A stretch of DNA of 64,000 bases, taken from the NCBI GenBank assembly GCA_002391195.1, contig DGRZ01000094.1:89490-153489 (forward strand). The letters are read 5' to 3'. Shown piece by piece: positions 59,868 to 64,000 of the stretch. The stretch's first letter is position 1. Each line of letters starts with the position of its first letter. The notes beneath the pieces are model-generated. The model did no database searches, was not told the DNA's origin, and was given only the letters and a program-made list of their open reading frames with translations. The DNA is from Fibrobacter sp. UBA4375. Lineage in GTDB: Bacteria; Fibrobacterota; Fibrobacteria; Fibrobacterales; Fibrobacteraceae. The position numbers were made by a program, and so were the translations under genes.

Positions 59868-60117
59868 ACAAAAAAGGCGTAGATCGTTGCATTTATCCAT
59901 ACGGGGCTCTCGACTGCCTCAAAGCGATAAACGCAAACGACCCACGCCCCATAAGGGCTGTTGCCCTTGATCTACGCGACCAAGAATCAGCTAAAAAGCT
60001 GACATAACAAACTGAAGCACACCGCAAAGCGGCGTACCTGCGTGAGCGTCTGCCTCGTTCTCGCTTTGTGAAATGGTCGAGATTTCGTATGGAGAACAAG
60101 AGCAAAAACTCTTTTAC
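59868..60117 (-). ncRNA. Candidate structured non-coding RNA of about 250 nt
   Basis: A promoter-like pair (TTGACA, 18 bases, TATATT at 60124-60153) starts it, and a GCGTAGATC/GATCTACGC stem followed by TTTTTTG ends it. Between are several hairpins: AAGAGTTTTTGCTCTT, GTACGCCGCTTTGCGGTGTG, TCAGCTTTTTAGCTGA and AAGGGCAACAGCCCTT. TATGGGGC pairs with GCCCCGTA over eight base pairs. GTTTGCGTTTATC inside that loop can pair with GGATAAATGCAAC outside it, which would be a pseudoknot. No tmRNA, RNase P, SRP or 6S hallmark was found. The 70-codon frame here does not look like a protein. Confidence 0.6.
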
Positions 60118-60123
60118 TCTTTA

Positions 60124-60153
60124 AATATAGCTTCAAAATGCGCAAAATGTCAA
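60124..60153 (-). promoter_or_regulatory. Promoter of the candidate non-coding RNA
   Basis: TTGACA (complement of 60148-60153), an 18-base spacer and TATATT (complement of 60124-60129). No coding start follows within a useful distance on this strand. Confidence 0.6.
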
Positions 60154-60232
60154 AAAAAGTGTTTTTCGGGTGAAAAAAGATCGTCTTGATAGAAAGAGTA
60201 ATGATTTGTTAATACATTTTCGTTAAAATTTA

Positions 60233-60264
60233 TTGACTTGTAAATGCAAATTGTGTATATTTAC
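60233..60264 (+). promoter_or_regulatory. Promoter and probable operator of the RelB/YafQ operon
   Basis: TTGACT (60233-60238), a 17-base spacer and TATATT (60256-60261). GTAAAT and ATTTAC (60240-60245, 60259-60264) form an inverted repeat over the spacer and -10 box. Such a site is expected for autorepression by the antitoxin-toxin complex. Confidence 0.65.
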
Positions 60265-60282
60265 GGAAAAAGGAGCTTGACT

Positions 60283-60546
60283 ATGGCTACGCTGCAAATG
60301 AGGGTCGATGATGACCTGAAAAAGAAGTCGGATGATTTGTTTCAGTCTCTTGGCATGGATACCTCTACGGCTATCCGTATTTTCTTGACTTTTGCCATCG
60401 AACATAACGGTATTCCTTTTGATGTTCGCCATGCCCCCGAAGACTTGTCTTTGGAAAAGGCTATTGAAGATACCCGTAGTCGCAAAAATCTCCATGGCCC
60501 TTATGCCACTGCGGCAGATGCTGTTGCCTCTATGCTGGAGGAATAG
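60283..60546 (+). CDS. RelB/DinJ-family antitoxin
   Basis: From ATG 60283 (AAAAAGGAGC ribosome site) the protein has 87 residues. The N-terminal ribbon-helix-helix reads TLQMRVDDDLKKKSDDLFQS, then GMDTSTAIRIFLTFAIEHNG, the classic RelB/DinJ DNA-binding motif. The C-terminal acidic tail (APEDLSLEKAIEDTRSRKN) should wrap the toxin. It is three bases from the YafQ gene. It probably neutralises the toxin and represses the operon. Confidence 0.93.
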   Translation: MATLQMRVDDDLKKKSDDLFQSLGMDTSTAIRIFLTFAIEHNGIPFDVRHAPEDLSLEKAIEDTRSRKNLHGPYATAADAVASMLEE

Positions 60547-60549
60547 TCT

Positions 60550-60828
60550 TTGTTCCAAATTAAGTACACAAGCCGCATGAAACATGATGTCAAGGTCATG
60601 AAAAAACGTGGTAAAGACTTAAATAAATTAATCGCTGTACTGGATAAGTTGTCGAAAGGTGAACCACTTCCGCCTAACAATCGAGATCATCAGTTGGTTG
60701 GAACTTTGTCCGATTTTAGGGAATGCCATATTGAACCGGATTGGCTTTTGATGTATCAGATATTCAACGATGAATTGATTCTTTCGGCGACTGCGACTGG
60801 CTCACATTCGGATTTATTCGGGAAATAG
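60550..60828 (+). CDS. YafQ-family mRNA interferase toxin
   Basis: A 92-residue ribosome-dependent endoribonuclease toxin. The catalytic set of YafQ is visible: His47 in RDHQLVG, His60 and Asp64 in FRECHIEPDW, and His86 with Phe90 in TGSHSDLF. The start is TTG 60550, the only start that keeps the first strand (FQIKYTSRMKHDVKVMKKRG). A TTG start may hold toxin below antitoxin level. It is the second gene of the operon and is followed by a hairpin. Confidence 0.93.
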   Translation: MFQIKYTSRMKHDVKVMKKRGKDLNKLIAVLDKLSKGEPLPPNNRDHQLVGTLSDFRECHIEPDWLLMYQIFNDELILSATATGSHSDLFGK

Positions 60829-60834
60829 GTTGAC

Positions 60835-60864
60835 AAAAAAAGAGGTGTTCTAAGAACACCTCTT
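60835..60864 (-). terminator. Hairpin terminator, best on the minus strand
   Basis: AAGAGGTGTTC, TAA, GAACACCTCTT. On the minus strand it is followed by TTTTTTG. It resembles the terminator of valS at 61745-61776 (AAAGAGGTG...), so it may be the original valS terminator, carried with the valS remnant at 60939. Confidence 0.75.
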
Positions 60865-60938
60865 AAAATTTAGATCCTTCGACTACGAGGCTTGCGCCTC
60901 TCCGCTCAGGATGACACAATCCGCATTCGCGGCTTTTG

Positions 60939-61013
60939 TCACTTCAGTTCCTTCAGCGCAGCCTCGTTTTTGGCAATGATATCTTGCTGCGTTGCGAGCT
61001 TGGTGCGTTCGGC
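60939..61013 (-). pseudogene. Detached copy of the valS 3' end
   Basis: The 75 bases encode the same last 24 residues and stop as valS (ERTKLATQQDIIAKNEAALK and onward), but with synonymous differences and TGA in place of TAA. Homology stops abruptly after the Ala codon at 61011-61013. There is no start codon, so it is a remnant. It lies 813 bases beyond the real valS end, on the far side of vapBC. Confidence 0.93.
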
Positions 61014-61049
61014 GGAGTGACTGTCGCTAACTAAAATCGAGCGTCGGTC

Positions 61050-61466
61050 TTACTTAAACGGATTCACGACTTTTACGCCGTTAATCGTTTGCCCGTCGTT
61101 CAAGTCTTCTGAATAAATCGTTGTGCAACCGCATGCCTTTGCGGATGCCAAAATAAGAGAATCCCAAAAAGATAGCTGAGACGCTTCACTAATGTCTATC
61201 GCCGCCAACACATCGTTTACGGTGTTGCTATGGACTGGAATGATGTCGGAGAATTGCTTGACAAATGATCCGGCATCTTTCTTTGATGCAATCAGTTTCT
61301 TTGTTGCTGCGTTGTAAAATTCCTGCAAGGTTTGCGTGGAAATAATTGCGTCATCATTTTGGACCAAGGTGGCAATCAAATCTCTGGCGGTGCGTTGCTT
61401 GGCTTTGTCCTTTTCGTCAACTGAATATACAAGAATGTTTGTATCCAGAAAGCAACTAGCGGTCAT
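61050..61466 (-). CDS. VapC-like PIN-domain toxin
   Basis: A 138-residue PIN-domain ribonuclease. Acidic metal ligands are Asp8 in FLDTNILVYS, Glu in TLQEFYNA (about 49), Asp in FWDSLILASA (about 101) and Asp in IYSEDLNDG (about 120). VapC toxins cut tRNA or rRNA. It overlaps the antitoxin gene by 11 bases. The region just downstream is the valS remnant. Confidence 0.9.
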   Translation of the reverse strand: MTASCFLDTNILVYSVDEKDKAKQRTARDLIATLVQNDDAIISTQTLQEFYNAATKKLIASKKDAGSFVKQFSDIIPVHSNTVNDVLAAIDISEASQLSFWDSLILASAKACGCTTIYSEDLNDGQTINGVKVVNPFK

Positions 61467-61674
61467 AAAGCTCCTCGCGTGTCCAGGACTTTCCGGCAGA
61501 GTTTAAGTGGAGCTTGTCAGCCAAGTTGAAAATATTGTCCAAAGAGCCGTTTTTCGTAGTTGCGGTTGCAGGTGCTTTCAGCTTTTCCAAAAGAATGGAA
61601 ATGACGAAAATCGTCTCTTCGTTAGAAAGGGACGCTGCTCGTTTTGTGAATTCCGCAACCATGGCTTCGGACAT
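61456..61674 (-). CDS. Antitoxin of the VapBC pair
   Basis: A 72-residue protein directly upstream of, and overlapping, the PIN toxin gene. Its N-terminal helix (MVAEFTKRAASLSNEETIFV) is not a clear AbrB or ribbon-helix-helix domain. The C-terminal end (LNSAGKSWTREELYDR) resembles the toxin-binding tail seen in several VapB-type antitoxins. GGAGG is six bases before the ATG. Assignment rests mainly on context. Confidence 0.8.
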   Translation of the reverse strand: MSEAMVAEFTKRAASLSNEETIFVISILLEKLKAPATATTKNGSLDNIFNLADKLHLNSAGKSWTREELYDR

Positions 61675-61697
61675 AGGAAACCTCCATTTACGTTATC

Positions 61698-61726
61698 AAT
61701 ATATATTTTTTGACAACGATAGTCAA
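61698..61726 (-). promoter_or_regulatory. Promoter and probable operator of the VapBC operon
   Basis: On the minus strand TTGACT, a 17-base spacer and TATATT. TTGACTATCGTTGTCAA forms an inverted repeat (TTGAC/GTCAA) covering the -35 box and spacer, a likely autorepression site. Confidence 0.6.
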
Positions 61727-61744
61727 TAGACCAATGTGGGGGAT

Positions 61745-61776
61745 AAAAAAGAGGTGCCCACGTTGGACATCTCTTT
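61745..61776 (-). terminator. Intrinsic terminator after valS
   Basis: AAAGAGATGTCC, AACGT, GGGCACCTCTTT with one mismatch and a TTTTTT tail on the minus strand. It is 50 bases past the valS stop. A CGAGCCCCGAAGGGGCGCGG palindrome lies between. Confidence 0.8.
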
Positions 61777-61826
61777 CTAATAACGTCATTGCGAGCCCCG
61801 AAGGGGCGCGGCAATCCAGACTTGAT

Positions 61827-64000
61827 TTACTTCAACTCTTTAAGCGCCGCCTCATTTTTAGCAATGATGTCTTGCTGAGTAGCGAGCTTGGTGCGTTCGG
61901 CGTTTACCACAGCTTCGGGAGCGCCGCTGACGAATTTTTCGTTCGAGAGCTTGCGTTCAATCGAAGCGGCGAATGCCTTGGCCTTCTCGATTTCCTTTTC
62001 CAAGCGGGCGATTTCTGCAGCCGGGTCGAGGATACCTTCCAGCGGGATGTAGAGTTCGCCGCCGGGCACCACGGCGCTGGCGCTGAACTTTGGCTTTGCG
62101 GCCTTCACGGCGACACTCAGGTCAGAGAGACCCGAAAGCTCGGTGATGATTGCCATGCAGTCCTTCACACTTGCTTCCGTTGCGGCGTCGTCCACGCTCA
62201 CCACGGCGCTGAGCTTGGTGGCGGGGCTCACGTTGTAGCGGCCACGCACGCCACGCACGCTTTCCACCACGGCGAATGCCTGGTCGAATGCGGCTTCGAT
62301 CTTTGCGTCGATGAGAGATTCGTCGGCCTTGGGCCATGCGCGGCTGATCACCATTTCGCTGCCCTGGAACAGGATGCTGTTGAGCTCTTCGGTAATGAAC
62401 GGCATCACCGGGTGCAACAGGTCAAGCACGTTCTTCAGCACGTAACTGAGGATGGCCATGGCGTTCTTCTTTTCGGCGGTGAGCGTTTCGCTGTTGATCA
62501 CGGCCTTCTTGATTTCAAGATAGCTGGAGCACACGTCGTCCCACACGAAGCGGTACAGGAACCCGGCGAGTTCGGCGAAGTGGTATTCTTCGAGCATGCG
62601 GGTGGCGTCCTTGATGGTCGTCTGCAGGCGGCTAAGAATCCACTTGTCTTCCAGTGCGAACAAGCTCTTGTCCATCGGAAGCTCGGCGGCGAGAGCGCCG
62701 GCCTGTTCGAGCTGCGGGTAAAGGAAGCGGCAGGCGTTCCACAGCTTGTTGCTGAAGTTACGGCCGATTTCGAACTTTTCGCTGGTGTTGATTTCGCGGC
62801 CATCCGGCTGCTTTTCCTTCTTCACCGGCAGGCGCACGTCCTGGTTGTCGGTGCAGAGGCTTGCCATCACAAAACGCAGAGCGTCGGTACCGTACTTCTC
62901 TTCGATATCCATCGGGTCCACGCCGTTACCCTTGGACTTGCTCATGGTCTGGCCATTGCCGTCCAGAATCTTCGGGTGGATGTACACCGTGTGGAACGGG
63001 ACCGTGCCCATGTTTTCCTGGCTGAAGAGCACCATGCGGGCGACCCACAGCGTAATGATGTCGCGGCTCGTCACGAGCACGCTGGTGGGGTAGTAGCGCT
63101 TGAGCGTGTCGGTGTTTTCCGGCCAGCCCATCGTGGAGTGCGGCCACAAACCGCTGGAGAACCACGTGTCGAGCACGTCTTCTTCCTGCTTGAGTTCGTG
63201 ACCCGGCACGGCGTCAGACTTCAGGTCTTCTTCCTGGCTGCACACCAGGTAGCCGCCGTTTTCGGCCTTGTAGAAGTAGATGTCGTCGCGGCCCGCGAAT
63301 GCGGCCTTCAGTTCATCTTCGCTTGCGTCCGTGTGCCAGATAGGAATGCGGTGGCCCCACCAGAGCTGACGGCTGATGCACCAGTCGCGCTTTTCGGCGA
63401 GCCAGTCCAGATACTTGTTGGCGTAGCGTTCGGGAATAATCTTGATTTCGCCCGACTTCACGGCGTTCATCGCGTTTTCGGCGAGCACGTCCATCTTCAC
63501 GAACCACTGGTCGCTGAGGTACGGCTCAATAACGGTCTTACTGCGGTCGGAGTGACCCACGTCCATTTCGTGGTCTTCCACCTTGATGAGGAGTCCGAGT
63601 TCTTCGAGGCCAGCCACCACGGCGTCCCGGGCGGCCTGGCCCTTGAGACCCTGGAACTTGCCGGCGTTCTCGTTCAGGCTGCCGTCGTCGTTCATGATGT
63701 TGATCATCGGGAGCTTGTGACGCAGGCCCGTTGCATAGTCGTTGGGGTCGTGTGCGGGCGTCACCTTCACGGAACCCGTACCGAAGTCCTTGTCCACCAA
63801 GATGGCGTCGGCAATTACCGGGATTTCGCGGTCAACGAACGGCACCTTGAGCATCTTGCCGATGAACTGCGCATAGCGTTCGTCGTTCGGGTGCACGGCG
63901 AGGGCCGTATCGCCCATGATGGTTTCCGGACGGGTAGTCGAAACGGGGATAAATCCCGAACCGTCGGCCAGGGGATACTTGAACGTCCAGAAGTGGCCCT
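61827..64000 (-). CDS. valS: Valyl-tRNA synthetase, 5' end beyond the window
   Basis: The frame is open to the right edge of the window, so about a fifth to a quarter of the N-terminus is missing. The visible part has the editing-domain motif TTRPETIMGDTALAVHPNDE, WCISRQLWWGHRIP, the KMSKS loop as MSKSKGNGVDP, an anticodon-binding domain, and the C-terminal coiled coil (ARLEKEIEKAKAFAASIERK). ValS charges tRNA-Val in the cytoplasm. The last 24 residues are encoded again at 60939-61013. Confidence 0.96.
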   Translation of the reverse strand, partial: GHFWTFKYPLADGSGFIPVSTTRPETIMGDTALAVHPNDERYAQFIGKMLKVPFVDREIPVIADAILVDKDFGTGSVKVTPAHDPNDYATGLRHKLPMINIMNDDGSLNENAGKFQGLKGQAARDAVVAGLEELGLLIKVEDHEMDVGHSDRSKTVIEPYLSDQWFVKMDVLAENAMNAVKSGEIKIIPERYANKYLDWLAEKRDWCISRQLWWGHRIPIWHTDASEDELKAAFAGRDDIYFYKAENGGYLVCSQEEDLKSDAVPGHELKQEEDVLDTWFSSGLWPHSTMGWPENTDTLKRYYPTSVLVTSRDIITLWVARMVLFSQENMGTVPFHTVYIHPKILDGNGQTMSKSKGNGVDPMDIEEKYGTDALRFVMASLCTDNQDVRLPVKKEKQPDGREINTSEKFEIGRNFSNKLWNACRFLYPQLEQAGALAAELPMDKSLFALEDKWILSRLQTTIKDATRMLEEYHFAELAGFLYRFVWDDVCSSYLEIKKAVINSETLTAEKKNAMAILSYVLKNVLDLLHPVMPFITEELNSILFQGSEMVISRAWPKADESLIDAKIEAAFDQAFAVVESVRGVRGRYNVSPATKLSAVVSVDDAATEASVKDCMAIITELSGLSDLSVAVKAAKPKFSASAVVPGGELYIPLEGILDPAAEIARLEKEIEKAKAFAASIERKLSNEKFVSGAPEAVVNAERTKLATQQDIIAKNEAALKELK

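Noticed and set aside
59893..60105. 70-codon minus-strand frame in the candidate RNA
   Set aside because: It has many Arg, Ser and Ala, no ribosome site, and its start lies inside a hairpin. RNA structure explains the region better.

Overview
The window looks like a chromosomal segment of a Fibrobacter-type bacterium (phylum Fibrobacterota, gut or rumen fibre degrader). That is an inference from secreted GH26 and GH5 mannanase candidates, Bor/Por-type C-terminal sorting tails on two secreted proteins, Ser-rich lipoprotein linkers, an acetate/succinate-type CoA-transferase, and the overall gene style. There is no rRNA, CRISPR array, transposase or integrase. Two tRNA genes are present: Leu(UAA) and Ser(CGA).

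Layout. 0-3 kb: recJ, a membrane-anchored unknown, a second unknown and tRNA-Leu. 3-10.6 kb (minus strand): a LysR regulator, a salvage/transport operon (cytX, pdxY-like kinase, small radical-SAM protein), bioB, argF, cstA. 10.7-20 kb (minus): two outer-membrane barrels, nadA, an ApaH-like phosphatase, an operon of an unknown gene, ppx/gppA and rluB, a Lys/Ala-repeat DNA-binding protein, recO-panB and a HIT protein. 20-26 kb: a 96-bp tandem repeat, tRNA-Ser, and a mannan operon (GH5 lipoprotein, GH26, aldose epimerase; transcribed right to left as galM, GH5, GH26). 26-33.5 kb: mnmE plus a sugar transporter, an unknown, an arylamine N-acetyltransferase-like protein, a lipoprotein, a MATE pump and an FHA-GGDEF diguanylate cyclase. 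33.9-41.5 kb: a 1943-residue surface protein and an SLC13-type transporter. 42.6-48.4 kb: a five-gene operon (DUF4956 membrane protein, HlyD-like adaptor, TolC-like channel, VTC polyphosphate-polymerase domain, lamin-tail lipoprotein), the best candidate here for an uncharacterised envelope system. 48.4-51.1 kb: a CoA-transferase and a condensation-fold acyltransferase, overlapping by one base. 51.3-56.4 kb: TolC, HlyD and two ABC-2 permeases with no ATPase gene. 56.7-58.3 kb: a membrane zinc peptidase, a small zinc-binding protein and a YdeN-like hydrolase.

58.5-61.8 kb is an AT-richer accessory patch: a small lipoprotein, zinc-ribbon proteins, a strong candidate for a structured non-coding RNA, a RelB/YafQ pair and a VapBC pair. 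Its right part is bounded by two copies of the valS 3' end, one in valS itself and one a detached 75-bp remnant, suggesting insertion or recombination at valS. valS runs off the right edge.

The most striking genome-scale signal is the intergenic DNA. It is filled with dispersed, composite low-complexity elements: a TAGGATC-type array, then a palindromic core, then a CTCACCACT-type array, always in that relative order. Two further families without stop codons, AATTCGG and GACGAGA heptads, together with a CCTCGCGAAGGCGAGG palindrome, are found in intergenic DNA and also in frame inside mnmE, the N-acetyltransferase-like gene, ppx/gppA and a small unknown gene. Several genes have a TATATT-like box only 6-10 bases upstream of the start codon and no Shine-Dalgarno sequence, so leaderless transcription is likely to be common.
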